Below are positions 44,510-55,559 of a DNA stretch of 64,000 nt, one piece after another (positions within the stretch are counted from its first letter, which is position 1; each line of letters starts with the position of its first letter). Made by a program: the position numbers and the translations under genes. Source of the DNA: Kingdonia uniflora (Eukaryota; Streptophyta; Magnoliopsida; Ranunculales; Circaeasteraceae). The notes below the pieces were generated by a model, which saw nothing but the letters and a program-made list of their open reading frames with translations, did no database searches and was not told the DNA's origin. The stretch is taken from the NCBI GenBank assembly GCA_014058105.1, contig JACGCM010001844.1, forward strand, positions 372,001-436,000, in the 5' to 3' direction.

Positions 44510-46106
44510 GTCGAGATAGCATGGAAGATCGGTAATATACTGGTGTAGACGACCTGCTCTGAGGATGAGTTCGAGAGAGCGCTGGAGGGCGAAGCATTAG
44601 TCAGTATGGTGACAGTTGCATTTATGATTGGCGCAATAAGGTTTGTCTTGCCTTACTTCAATAAGGAAAGGGATGCGCCAGATGTGGTATACCTAAATAT
44701 ATGGTAGAAGGGTGCTGAGGGGGGCATTGAGTATATGTAAAATAGGCTTTGGTCGCTTTTTGCCCGCTTCGGCACCGTTATCGATGTTAGGGCATTTGCG
44801 GCTCTCAGTCTCCTGTGAGACGGGAGCGATCAGGGGTGTTGGAGTAGAATGTGGGTTTTGTCGAGGTTAATTGAAGTGGGTGGTGTGCGAAGGCTGACTT
44901 TGTTTTTGGGATTCCTAAAGGTGCTCTAGATCGATATAACCATTGACCTTCGAGAACATCTCTTTGAGTGCTTGAGGCTTGTGGAAAGAGAGGTGCTCTT
45001 TTACTCGATTGTGATTAGGCAGGGAATTCGAGTATGCGAGTATAGCATTTGTGCAGTCAAGGTTCTCAATTTTCTACGATTCATCGAGGAATTTTTTGGT
45101 GAAGGCCTCGAGTATCTCATTGCAGGATTGACTAAAATTGAATAGGGCGTCGACTCTGACTTCTCTATCCTTATTGAAGGCAAACTGGGCGATGAAAAGC
45201 CTTGATAGTTGCTCGAAGCTTCGTATCGAGTCATTTGGGTGGTTGCGATACCATCGAAGGGGGTTGTCAGTAAGGCTGGTAGGAAAAAGTCAAAATAACA
45301 GGTAGTCAGCCGTGGAGTAAAAGGCTCAGAGCGTTTTGGAATTTGAGAATGTGGGATTTAGAGTCTGTGCTGCAGTATTTATTGAGTTTGGGGGCACACA
45401 AATTAGGGGGTATCTGAATTGGGTGGAGTTTTGGGCATATGGGGCTACTGAGGTGACTCTAAGAGTTGGTGGCTAGGCTCGCGCTGATGCAGAAAACAGG
45501 TTATATTTTAAGGTTAAAGTCCTGCTGTGCAGCATAAGCAGGATGGGGGGGAGATCGGGGGATTCGAGGATGGTGAGTTTGAATGGGTGGGGTGTGTTCA
45601 GCTCTGCGCTCCCCGAGACATTCTCGAGCAGGGCGACGTATGGGGTGTCTAGAGGATCGGAGGGTGGAGTCAGAAGAATTTTATGTGGGGTGAAAGCTGA
45701 GATGGATAGAGCTGGTAGGAGGAATATTGTGGGGAGCACTCTCGGCTTAAATACAGCCTTGGGCTACTCCAAGAGTGGGTAGAGGTCCTAGACGGGCGCA
45801 GGCTGACATGCACGATGGATCTGGTGCTTGTGATGGGCGAGCTGGTTCTAGAGGCTGCAGTCTCTGCAGTTCTCAGACGGTGTTGCGTAATTTGTCGATT
45901 GCCCCGTCCTGTCTGTTTTTATCATCCAGACGGCGGTTCCGTTCTGTTTCCAGCTCCTGGTGGTGGTTTTCATGCTCTTGGTTAAGTTGTGCATGGTGGT
46001 GCTCCTCGCCTTGAGCGACTTGTTGAGATAGTAAGGCTATTTGGGCGGATACTCCGTTGATGGAGATGCCGACATGGGTTAAACTGGAACTCAGGGTGGG
46101 TGCCAT
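44510..46106 (-). pseudogene. R1 gag (fragmented)
   Basis: The ATG at 46106 opens MAPTLSSSLTHVGISINGV and an acidic/His/Gln coiled region (GEEHHHAQLNQEHENHHQEL), homologous to the R2 start. The capsid core is recoverable at about 44940-45300 in shifted frames (SFEQLSRLFIAQFAFNKDRE, RVKEHLSFHKPQALKEMFSK). A CxxH..H..C region lies near 44600-44660. Multiple frameshifts between 45000 and 45870 disable it. Confidence 0.7.
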
Positions 46107-46174
46107 TGTAGAAAAGCTGTGGATGTTGAAAAGAAAAGGAGGGAAAAAGAAAAGGAGGTTGGCAGCGTGGGAAG

Positions 46175-46189
46175 CACAGACGACGCCAA
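46175..46189 (-). other. primer binding site of R1
   Basis: The minus strand reads TTGGCGTCGTCTGTG next to the 5' LTR, a one-base variant of the Tat PBS. Confidence 0.8.
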
Positions 46190-46190
46190 T

Positions 46191-46926
46191 TGTAGGGGCC
46201 TAACTTCTTTAAGAAGAGAAGTGACTCTTACAACTCAGGGTTAAACCTCAATCAAAGGAATGCAAACAAGTAATCTAAAACATGAGTAATCGAAAGATGA
46301 AATACTTGCGTAGAGGCCCGAATGTGACGCTCTACGACCTCCGATGAGGATTTTTATGAATATGTTCATAGCTGATGAGTAATCGAAGGTTTGAATACTG
46401 GGTTTTACAGGGTGGCCGAAGGTTAAACTGCAAAGGGTCTGGGGAGAAATTTTTTAACCCCTACTTGGTTCCCCAACCCCCTATTTATAGAACATAGGAT
46501 GGGCTGAGTCACCAAGGTTAGGTCAGATTACAGGGGTACTGTCCAGACAACTCGGCAGGGGTATGGGCACCGGACATGTCTGTACTGTCACTGTTACAGT
46601 GGTGGGAGATGTCATTGTACTTTGGTACTGTGTCAGTGATTGGGCCTGTCACTGTAGTTGCACGGACTAATCACTGCGTCGTCTTGTCTGATAAGTTGGC
46701 TGCCTGTCCCATCATATTTCGACCATGTACAGATATGGTCGAAGGGTTTCTGCTGCGATGTGTGTAGTCCGCCCTCGAGGCTTATTTGGAGTCAAAGCTT
46801 CATCTTCAGGGGATCCCTGGAGGGCTTATTTTGAGGATTATTTGGGGGCTTCGATACATTCGGATAGGCTGGGTAGTGACCTTCGAGTGTCTGAGTAAGG
46901 CTGAAGGCTGCGAGTAGGCTAGTACA
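46191..46926 (-). repeat. 5' LTR of R1
   Basis: It runs TGTAGGGGCC to GGCTAGTACA on the plus strand, 736 bp. On the minus strand a TATA box CTATAAATAG lies at 46481-46490, well placed to drive gag-pol. It borders PMD coding sequence at 46927. Confidence 0.9.
46481..46490 (-). promoter_or_regulatory. LTR TATA box of R1
   Basis: CTATAAATAG on the minus strand is followed by a G-rich stretch. It is conserved in all four R1/R2 LTRs (near 34530, 46485, 47362 and 58170). Confidence 0.6.
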
Positions 46927-47064
46927 AAAACTGTTTTTCGCATTTTCAAATGCGTGAGAGTGATGTTACCATACATAATGTCATTGCTTAGGATTCCAGG
47001 GAGCATCTTTTCTACATCATCAAAATACAGGTACTTATCATCGTACAGGAGTTTGTGACCCATC
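46927..47064 (-). pseudogene. PMD gene, middle fragment between R1 and R2
   Basis: The minus strand codes for MGHKLLYDDKYLYFDDVEKM, then LPGILSND and LTHLKMRKTVF, without a stop. This is the PMD segment after the 'TGL' motif. The 5' neighbour is the fragment at 58618-58887. If R2 and one copy of its 5-bp duplication are taken out, the two join in frame. On the other side it stops abruptly at the R1 LTR. Confidence 0.75.
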
Positions 47065-47814
47065 TGTAGGGGCCTAACTTCGTGCAGAGGGGATGTTGGC
47101 TCTTACGCCATGGGATTAATCCTTTTCCAAAGGAGTTCAAGTATATAATCTATAGTGCAATTACTCTACTAACAATATACATGCCTGGAGGCCTAGAATG
47201 TGATGCTCCACGACCTCTGATGAGGATTTTGAAGAGTGTTTATATTTATGTCGAGTACTCGAAGGTTCGAGTACTGGGTTTTTTCAAGGTGGTCAAAGAT
47301 AAACTATAAGGGCTCAGGGGAGAGATTTTGTAACCCCTTCTTGGTTCCCTATCCCCCCTATTTATAGAACATAGGAAGGGCTGAGTCACAAGGTTAGATC
47401 ACATTCAAGGGTACCATCCGGATATCGAGCAGGTATCCCGGAGTTGGTATTGATACCGGAAATGTCGGATCTGTCACTGTAATAGTTGTTGGGTCTTTCT
47501 CTGTACTCTGACACTGTTGCAGTTATAGGGTCTGTCACTCTAGCTATAAGGACCATCAACACCGCCGTATTGTCTAATGAGCTGGCTGTCTGTCTTGTCA
47601 CACTTCGACCATGTACGGATTTGGTCAATGTATTTCTGATGTTGATGTGGAGTTTGTCCTCGAGGATTGTTTAGAATCAAAGCTTCGTCTTCGGATAATC
47701 TTTGGGGGGGAGGTGCTTTTTTATAGGCTGAGTGGGCTTCGAGATGTTCGAGTAGGCGTCGAGGTAGTCTTCGAATGTTTGACTATGGTTGAAGGCTGCG
47801 AGTAGGCTACTACA
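47065..47814 (-). repeat. 3' LTR of R2
   Basis: 750 bp, TGTAGGGGCC to GGCTACTACA on the plus strand, preceded by CCATC. It aligns with 57872-58617 with visible substitutions. Confidence 0.92.
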
Positions 47815-47830
47815 TTCGCCCCCTTTCAAC
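47815..47830 (-). other. polypurine tract of R2
   Basis: The minus strand reads GTTGAAAGGGGGCGAA immediately before the 3' LTR. Confidence 0.75.
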
Positions 47831-47984
47831 AAGGGTCTCGAAAATAGGTGTAGACGCGTTTGCTGAGAAAAACTGTTTGTAGTCAGAAGTTGAACAGTTG
47901 ACTATTGGTTTTTCAGCAAAGGTAATAAAGGAGGGCATTTAAGAAATGTTGGTGGTTATGGAGTGATAAATGACGTTTAATTGG

Positions 47985-47995
47985 TCTATAAGTAG
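47985..47995 (+). promoter_or_regulatory. TATA box candidate for R2 antisense gene a
   Basis: TCTATAAGTAG lies about 85 bp before the ATG at 48077. A TGACGT core sits just upstream near 47971. Confidence 0.5.
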
Positions 47996-48076
47996 GGTTC
48001 ACGGAGGGAGTAACACTGTATATATTTTTCTGTTGCATCTTCTTCTCCTTTCTCTGTATCTCTTTGAAAAAATGAA

Positions 48077-48418
48077 ATGGATACCACCCCCAATACCCTC
48101 TACCAGAAAAGGATGGGATTTGCCCGAGACCGTCGTATAGGGCGGAAAACTGCAGAGCTAAAGTTGAAATTTTTCGACGACCATGAACTCGACTGGGACA
48201 TGCCTGATCTGGTGGAGTTGAAGCCTGGGAAACCCATTAACAGGGAGTCTTATTCTTACTTCTGGGGGCAGATGAAGTTTTATTTGACCACTGCTGAGAA
48301 ACGTTATCTCTATCTGTCGAGCTTGGCCGAGTGTCTCGTTCAGGCAGAGGTACAGTTGGAGGAGCAGGAGTCGGACAGCAGAGCTGACCCGTCTAAAAAT
48401 AAGGTGGCTTCATCTTAA
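48077..48418 (+). CDS. R2 antisense gene a: small acidic protein, intact
   Basis: 113 codons from MDTTPNTLYQKRMGF to a TAA. The centre reads DHELDWDMPDLVELKPGKPI, then a Tyr-rich YSYFWGQMKFYL, LSSLAECLVQAEVQLEEQES and a Lys/Ser tail. It is homologous along its length to the R1 protein at 35228-35566 and resembles the second small gene in each element. An intact frame in two old elements whose gag-pol genes are all broken is notable. No known domain; function unknown. Confidence 0.65.
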   Translation: MDTTPNTLYQKRMGFARDRRIGRKTAELKLKFFDDHELDWDMPDLVELKPGKPINRESYSYFWGQMKFYLTTAEKRYLYLSSLAECLVQAEVQLEEQESDSRADPSKNKVASS

Positions 48419-49007
48419 AGTGCCGGCAAGGCGGTGGTGATGGGTTTTTTGTAGGGCTGTATTTAGAAGGTTTCTATTACTGCTCTTCTGATCTTTGTAT
48501 ATTTTTGTATGATTATACTAGGAGGTCTCCTCTATTTTTGTACTTTGAATTGTTGTAATGAGAAGAAATGTTACTAAAATTGTGTGTTTGTATCTGAGAA
48601 ACCATGTATGCAAATAGATTGAAGGCGCGGTATCAAACATATGTTTTCGAATGCTAATACATATAAATGGTTACCTTCAGGGAAAAATTGAATTCGAGTT
48701 GTTATGTGCTGGTTAAGGAAATCGGTCGGCATTCGATTGTAATGAATAACTAATTCTAAATACTCGAAGCTCGAGATTTGTATCATAGTGGTTACTAGAG
48801 GAGGTAAAAAGAAAGGGGTCGATGGTTTGAGACTAGTGATGGTTCGACTGGAAGTCCTCGGGAAAGAGGGTTAAATACGCATTCTGATGAGACGGTTATG
48901 TCTGGGAAGTTGAAGAGGTTGGACTGTTGAGTTTTTGAGGAGGAGAATTGAAGACTTGCTATTAATGCAGTTTTGATTAAGGAGGGGTTAAATATATCTG
49001 ATTTTCA

Positions 49008-49019
49008 GTATAAATAGGT
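49008..49019 (+). promoter_or_regulatory. TATA box for R2 antisense gene b
   Basis: GTATAAATAGGT is a near-perfect plant TATA box, about 55 bp before the ATG at 49067. Confidence 0.6.
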
Positions 49020-49066
49020 TGTTTCTGGGAGAATTGTATTTGTCTGTTCCTTCATCTCTGAGTATA

Positions 49067-49411
49067 ATGTCTTCATCTTCATCCCAAAATAAAGGCGATG
49101 CATCCAAGCCGAAGAACCAAGATCAAGTGGCAGCGAAAGCTCTTTGTGTACAGGAGAAGATGCGGGAGTTACAACGGAGGTTTGTCGGTGATCAAGAGTT
49201 GGACTCGGATATGCCGGACTTGTTTGAAGCTGAGCCCGGGGAGCCCATTGCTAGAATGCCTTTCCCATATTGGTAGGGGGTGCTACAGATGATGGGACCA
49301 TTTCTTGGCCACCAATTGTCCCTGCTGGAGTAATTTGCAGAGGAGATGGTGGATCAGGAAGATGCTGCTGCTGAAGCCGGGAGTGAGAAGAAATGTCCCG
49401 AGGAGAAATAG
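49067..49411 (+). pseudogene. R2 antisense gene b: second small acidic protein, two stops
   Basis: The ATG at 49067 opens MSSSSSQNKGDASKPKNQDQ. The body has ELDSDMPDLFEAEPGEPIAR and MPFPYW before a TAG at 49277. The frame then continues GVLQMMGPFLGHQLSLLE to a second TAG and FAEEMVDQEDAAAEAGS to a stop at 49411. It aligns with R1 gene b and, more distantly, with gene a. Function unknown. Confidence 0.55.
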
Positions 49412-49539
49412 GGGCTTCTTTTGACTGTTGGGGTATTTGTATAGGATGGTATGTAGGGGTATTTGGTTTTTTTTTTTGGTTGATTTGTACTGTTTTGATC
49501 TGTATTGAATGAAATTGGGAGTTGACAAGATAATTGTCG

Positions 49540-49790
49540 AAGTATATTTCTGCACTGTATGTAAGTAATATTCTGAATTGTCAAAGTAAAATTCTGAATT
49601 ATCGAAGTAATATTTTAATCTGTCGACGTAAAATTCTGATCTGCCGAAGTAAAATTCTAAACTGTGTGTAAGTAAAATTTTGAATTGTCAAAGTAATATT
49701 CTGATCTGTCAACATAAAATTATGATCTGCCGAAGTATAATTCTGATCTGTCGAATTAAAATTCAGAACTGTGTGTAAGTAGGATAAACA
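49540..49790 (+). repeat. minisatellite of about 20-bp units in R2
   Basis: Units like AAAATTCTGATCTGTCGAAG repeat with variation, and the phrase ACTGTGTGTAAGTA recurs about 104 bp apart (near 49660 and 49765), giving a higher-order period. A looser version lies at the same place in R1. Confidence 0.75.
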
Positions 49791-50193
49791 TAAAGTTCGA
49801 AGGTGATTTAGGTGTGATCATATTGTTGAATGTCGAATGTTCGAAGCACGATATAGTCGAAGGTATGTTAGATTTGACTAGACTGACTGACAGCCCAAAC
49901 AGCTGGTCTGTTAGATTAGTACTGGTTCCTGGGGCAGTGCATCGTGCAAGTTATCATGATGTTTTCTCGTTTTACGGAAAATGTTGATTTGATTGGACAG
50001 CTTCGAGTGAGGATCAGAAGGTTTGAGTTGTTTTATGATTTTGAAATTTCATGAGTGTGAGCGTGTGACACATATGTGGGGTGAAAGAGGGTAAATTTGT
50101 CAAATCACATCTCAGCCAAAAATCAGGGGTAGTGGGGTTGTGGTAATAATGACGGTTTGGGGAATCGAGGTGGTATTTTTATTATTTTGAGGA

Positions 50194-50204
50194 GGTATAA
50201 GTAT
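50194..50204 (+). promoter_or_regulatory. TATA box candidate for R2 antisense gene c
   Basis: GGTATAAGTAT is at the position matching 37348-37359 in R1. Confidence 0.45.
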
Positions 50205-50647
50205 GTGGAGGAAATAACCAAAGTACTGTTCATAGACAAAACCAGAGATTGAGAGGAAGAGACTTACGCCATTATTACGTGAAGCTTGAGAGAGGTTACT
50301 GAAGTTATTGCGGAGTACCGGCTCACTTACCGTTTTGATTGTTATTCTGCTAATACCGATATGTTGATTGATCTCTGTCTGTTTTTTTTGTCTAGTTTGC
50401 CTTCTGCATCTGTATATAGAGTCTTTTGGGTTTGTAGTATTGGGGATATATTTGAGGATAGGGGGAAATCATGTCTCAGTGGTTTGGCTCATTTAGGATT
50501 CTTAGGGTAATGATGGTGGGACTGGGATTGGGGTCGAGTTTTTGATTGTGTTTGTATCTGCTAGAGAGGGTAGATGAAAATAGGCTATTGACACGTAATA
50601 GTTAAATATATTGATCTAATTGCGTATCTCTTCTGCTGTTGGATAAA

Positions 50648-51552
50648 ATACATACCTGTTGAGCTTCGAGACTGAGGCAGATAGGCGAGGAGGTCGAAGA
50701 AAATGATGCTAGTATGTCTAGTCGTGCTCCGATGGATGAGGGCAGCGACATAGATGAACTATTCATAGCAAATGATATCCCACTGGTAGTGGTCATTCCT
50801 GAGACTAGGGGTTCAAGTAGTAGGAGTCGTAAGACGATAGTGACTGAGGGTAGTGGTGAGGAGGAGATGGGGGAAGGACAGAGTAAGAGAGGTAAAGGTC
50901 GGGCTGAGCCTTCGGGTGGTGAAAGGGGTGAGGGGGAGCAAAGTGATCGTAATGATGATTCGACTGAGTCGGAAGAGGCTACTGGTTCTGTTTTGGATAG
51001 AGAGAAGCAGAGGCTAGATCGATTTGTAGCTAAATATGGGCTGCCAAAGGTAGGGGTTATATTGTATTCTGCAGGGTCAGAGTACAACTTTAAATCAAAG
51101 CCTCGAGAAGGTATCATGGCCTATAGAGGCCAAATTCGACTGGGGATGCGATTACCCCTTCGAAGGATGGTGAAGGAGGTGTTGAATTTTTAGAAAGTTA
51201 CACCAGTTCAGATTAATGGGAACTTTTATGAGATGATGAAGGTAATCTAGGGCATGAATGCCAAATTGAGGAGTGAGGGGTGGAATTTAATTGAGTGGTA
51301 TGATGTGGTATCATTCTATTCGAGAAGGCAAATCAGAATGTGGGCACATACCACATCCAGTGCCAAGTAGACAAGCCCTGGTTGTTTGATCTGTGCTCGA
51401 CGGGTTGAGGGTGGAATAGAGATTTGGTTATAGTACGGGGTAATTATGAGAATGCCGAAGGGGAGAATTCTAATAGGTTACATCATAAGTTCTATAATCC
51501 CAGTAAGTTTTTTGTCGAACAGTTTTTGATATATTGCTTGAATAAACTGTGA
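50648..51552 (+). pseudogene. R2 antisense gene c: PF04195-like protein, start codon lost
   Basis: By alignment with R1 the start is ATA at 50648 instead of ATG, and the preceding intron has lost both splice sites. The open part (50714-51193) has a basic patch (SRSRKTIVTEG), an acidic linker, DRFVAKYGLPKVGVILYSAG and MAYRGQIRLGMRLPLRRMVK, then a stop. The PF04195-like domain continues in frame (VTPVQINGNFYEMMKV, LIEWYDVVSFYSR) with further breaks to a GTAAGT donor near 51503. The linker SDRNDDSTESEEATG is close to R1. Function unknown. Confidence 0.6.
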
Positions 51553-51689
51553 TCGTATTTCTGTTTATTATATTGGTCCGCAAAACCAGACTTGGGCGAA
51601 TCCGAGGGATTATATTGACGCCCTGATCGATTCAGACGAGGAGTGGGTAAATTCTGCTATCAAGAGGATGAGGGTGACATGGTACTTAG

Positions 51690-52110
51690 AGGAAACCTAG
51701 AAATTCATTGGACTTCGAAGGCTTAAGCCAAAATGAAGTAAGACATTTTCACCGCCAACGCATTCTCGAGGGTCCGATCTTTCGACCATTCGTGCCCCTC
51801 GAGTTTACTCGAATGTTGGAAGCTTGAAAAATTGCAATGTCGCCCCCAAGTATCAGTCGGGTCGAAGGGTTGGCATGATACTCAGGCTTAACCAAGAAAT
51901 TAACTGGACTTCGAAGGCCTGAGCTACAGCGAAGTAAGACGTGTTCACCGCCAACGCATTCCCGAGGGTTCGGTCGTTCGACCATTCGTGCCCCTCGAGT
52001 TTGCTCGAATGTTGGAAGCTTGATAATTTTTAAGGTCGCCCGCAAGTATCAGCCGGGTCGAAGGGTTGACATGATACTCAGGCTTAACCAAGAAATTTAT
52101 TGGAAAATAG
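51690..52110 (+). repeat. tandem repeats, two 196-bp units, in R2
   Basis: GAGGGTCCG and GAGGGTTCG lie at 51768 and 51964, period 196 bp. Both units share TCGACCATTCGTGCCCCTCG and the GACATGATACTCAGG end. They match the four-unit array of R1. Confidence 0.9.
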
Positions 52111-52149
52111 GAGACAAAGTGGGGATATAAAAGCTTTTTATTGACTATT

Positions 52150-53190
52150 CTATATTTATATCGGGTGTACAAGATGGAGGTCATGGCCTATTGTATAAGA
52201 CCAGTTACATTGTATTTCATGGATTAGGTAGAAGTTCTTTGTCTTCTGTCATCAGGTTTTATGAACCCTTCTCAGTTTTATCGTACACGTCATAAGGTCC
52301 TTCCAAGGATTCGACCAACTTACTGGCATTTCGAGGCTTCGAAGATTGAGTGACGCGTCGAAGTACAAGATCTCAAATGCTGAAACTTCATGGTCAAACT
52401 CTCTTATTGTATGACTTCTGAAGTGATGTATGGTAAGGTCCGAGGTTGGTGATGGCTCGATCTCTGGTCTCGCCGATCGATAACATGCTGCATCTGAGTT
52501 CAATTTCATTGTCTTTATCTGGGAGGTTGGGATCTCGTGTGGGTACTTCAAATTGAGTAGGGAGCACTATTTCAGTACCATTGTCTAGAAGGATAGGAGT
52601 GCAGCCTATAGATTTTCTTGGTATTATTTGATTGGCCCAGAGGACATGCTGTAACTCCTGAACCCATCGGCCTTTCTTCGCATCGACACATTTCTTGAGA
52701 CCGTCGACTATGGTTTTATTGATTGCTTCGACTTGACTATTCCGTTGGGGGTAGTAAGGTGTAGAGGGTAAGAGGATGATATTGTATTTTTTGAGGAAGT
52801 TTCTGACTTTGTTCCCGACAAACTGTGGACCATTGTCACATCGAATCATATGAGGGCATCTGATACATATGATGATGTTTTCCCATAGGAATTTGATGAC
52901 TTCATCTTCTTGGGTTTGACATGGAGGTACGGTTTTGACCCATTTTGTAAAATAATCTGTTGCAGCAAGAATATTCTCTCGGCTGCCCGGAGCTTTGGGA
53001 AAAGGACCAATGAGATCAATGGCCCAGCGTTTGAATGACCAGGATACTTGACTGAAATGTAGGTCTTGTGAGGGGATGTGGATGTCATGGGCGTGGCGCT
53101 GGAATTTGTCATAATATTTGGCGTACTCATCGGCTTGTTTTATCATATTGGGCTAGAATAAGCCTTGGGAGACGGCTTGAAGGGCCATAG
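52150..53190 (-). pseudogene. R2 integrase, catalytic triad intact
   Basis: ORF 52394-53146 (250 codons) contains WAIDLIGPFPKAPGS (first Asp), HMIRCDNGPQF (second Asp) and SQVEAINKTI (Glu) with the canonical 35-residue spacing between the last two. The zinc-binding region is damaged: the two expected Cys read as Tyr and Phe (YYDKFQRHAH). The C-terminal domain continues in another frame to about 52150. It is the best preserved integrase in the window but probably not functional. Confidence 0.85.
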
Positions 53191-53199
53191 ATCAATCAA

Positions 53200-53990
53200 C
53201 AGTATGGACACCGTAAGTACCTTCATGGACTTCTGTTAGGATTTTAAAGCTTCAGTTTAAGAGATGCATCGAAGGAGGATACCATTTGGGGATTTGCGAT
53301 GTAACTCGTGTTTGTAAAGGGTATATCTGCGATAGTTCTCTAATAACGATCGTTTGGCTTTAGGATCATCTGGGAGGGTAGTATTACTGACGTAATGGAG
53401 GAAAGGTATTCGCCAATCGTCTGGAATGAGACTCTCGCCCCCAGTATTGATGGCATTGACTTTCATCTGGTCGATACTTAGGCATTCGAGTACTTTGATA
53501 TGGAGGGTTCGGGACTCTGATTGGCCTAATATAGCTGCTATGTAGGCGAGGGCATCTACGTGTCAGTTTTCTCCTCATGGGTAATAAGTGATTGTAGATT
53601 TTTCAGGATAACGGTCAATGCGCTGTCGTGCAAAAACAACATATTCAGCCATACAATCGTTAGCTTGATTTTCACTGGTGTAATGTCTCTGAACAAGTTG
53701 GGAATCTGTAAAAACTGCCAGTTTGGGAATGTTGAGTTCGAGTGCGAGGTCGAGGCCATGTATCAGAGCTTCATACTTAGCTTCGTTATTGGAACATTCG
53801 AAGTTTAGCTTAACTGTATTTTCTATTCGATCATTCGCAGGTGTAACTAGGACTATACCAATCCCTGAACCGTTAGGCCTAGTGGATCCATCTATAAATA
53901 AATGCCATCCTGTGGTAGGGATCCATGGATATGTTGTTTCAGGAATGTTTTTTGTCTGGTAATCTTCATGTTCTTCCCAATTGATATCTT
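53200..53990 (-). pseudogene. R2 second RNase H and spacer
   Basis: Minus-strand frames give GSGIGIVLVTPANDRIENTV, ECSNNEAKYEALIHGLDLAL and LAVFTDSQLVQRHY, then the spacer (NAINTGGESLIPDDWRIPFL at 53257-53466) leading to integrase. This is the Tat additional RNase H. Frame breaks occur near 53560 and 53460. It shows what R1 has lost. Confidence 0.75.
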
Positions 53991-54159
53991 CGACTGGGAA
54001 GTCAGCCAGAAAATCTACTACTGCTTGGCCTTTTTGGGATATCTGCTTCTCGAATGTGATTTCATGTTTGCCCAGATAAATAGACCACTGCTGTACTCAT
54101 CTGGATCTCTTTTTTTTACTGAGTACTTCTAGAAGGGGATAGCTTGTTATAACAAGGAT

Positions 54160-55330
54160 GGGGTGAGCTCGAAAATATGGTTTAAGTTTACGGGCTGAAT
54201 AAACGAGGGTAAGGAGCAAACGCTTAAGTTTTGTGTAACGAGTTTCTGCAGGTGTTAGAGATTTGCTTATGAAATATATAGGTTTTTTGATGTTTGATTT
54301 AAGTCAAATGAGAACTGAACTGATGGCGGTATCTGTGACTGCGAGGTATAAAGAGAGTGTCTCGCCTTCGATAGGGGTACTGATAATGGGTGGTCGACCA
54401 AGGTAAGTTTTAAGTTCGAGGAAGGCCTGTTCACATTCGGGTGTCCAGTTAATCTCAGGGTTGTTTTTCTTTTTTTCTTTGCGGATGCCTTGGTCGCGTA
54501 ATAGAAAATAGAGCTAAGCACAACGGTCTGAGGATTTGGAAATGAAGCGGTTGAGGGCAGCTATCTTGCCTGCCACTTTATGGACATCTTTTTTGGTTTG
54601 GAGCAAAGGCATTTTTATGTGGGCTCGAATATGGGTAGGGTTGATCTCGATACCTTATTTACTGATAAGATAGCCTAGAAATTTACCAGACGAAATACCA
54701 AATTAGCATTTATCTGGGTTGAGTTTCATATTGTATGTTCAAAGTATCGAAAAGACTTCGGCTAGGTCTTGGATGTGGATCTATTTTTGGAGGCTCTTGC
54801 ACAACATGTCGTCGATATAAACTTCGACCGACTTGCCAAGCAAGGGTTTAAACATGGTTGTGGCAAGGTAGTGATAGGTGGCACCCACATTTTTAAGGCC
54901 GAAGAGCATGACATTAAAACAGTAAAGGCCTTATTCAGTGATAAAGGAAGTTTTAAGTTGATCTTTGGGAAGGAGGGGTACTTGATTGTAACCCGAGGCC
55001 ACGTCCATCATAGATAGGCGCTCATGTCTAGCAGTGGCATCAAGGAGTACTGAGATGATCTGGGGGGGAAGCTGTCTTTTGGTGTGTGCTTATTGAGATC
55101 TGTGAAGTCAACGCAAATTCTGATATTGCCATTCTTTTTGGGAACTAGAATAAGCATATTTTACTTCTTTGATAAAACCGGCGGTTATGAGCTTGTCGAT
55201 ATCGAGGTTTACAGCTTCTCGAAGTCGCAGGGCCAAAGTACGCTTCTTCTATTTTACTGCTGTAAAATGGGGGATGAGATCAAGGCAGAGGTATTCCAAA
55301 CTGGGGTCGACACCGGGAATTTCCTGGAAC
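54160..55330 (-). pseudogene. R2 reverse transcriptase and first RNase H
   Basis: Decayed frames follow the same order as R1. The RT start lies near 55330, KLTSQNTHQKTA-like palm segments follow, and VEVYIDDMLCKSLQK near 54830-54785 keeps the catalytic DD before a stop. RNase H at 54180-54520 has PIISTPIEGETLSLYLAV and IYFISKSLTPAETRYTKLK in shifted frames. A short deletion near 55145-55170 removes the usual WISNIMAV part. Many stops. Confidence 0.75.
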
Positions 55331-55559
55331 ATCCATACAAAGACGTCTTTGTTTACGCGAAGGAAATCTGTGAGTTTGAGGCGCTTGGCTCGTCGAGAAA
55401 GGTTCCAATGAATGTACCTCGACCAGGACCGTCGAGTTTGATATAAAGAGAAGGTTTGATGTATGAGGTGGCATCTATCGAAGGTATGGGGATAGAGAGA
55501 GACAGTGATTGCTATCAGAGCCTGATGAGTTTCCTGGTCTAATCGATCTCAGGATGCTC

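Larger units (their letters stand above)
34234..46926 (-). mobile_element. complete Tat-lineage Ty3/gypsy element R1 (12,693 bp)
   Basis: LTRs at 46191-46926 (5') and 34234-34973 (3') bracket, in minus order, PBS, gag, protease, RT, RNase H and a deleted second-RNase-H/integrase region. About 0.8 kb of tandem repeats follow, then antisense genes between 35228 and 39817. A perfect target duplication is not seen (TAAGA at 34229-34233, AAAAC at 46927-46931), so the flank was altered after insertion or the two ends recombined. It lies inside a PMD gene. LTRs differ at roughly one site in ten by eye. Confidence 0.88.

Noticed and set aside
45543..46014. Arg/Gly- and Cys/Ser-rich plus-strand ORFs
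   Set aside because: They are mirror frames of the R1 gag 5' region; their composition comes from the complement of Pro/Leu- and Gln/His-rich coding sequence.
47486..47805. ORFs within the R1 and R2 LTRs (also near 46576, 58414 and 57764)
   Set aside because: They lie wholly in LTR sequence, are not conserved in frame between LTR copies, and have no family match.
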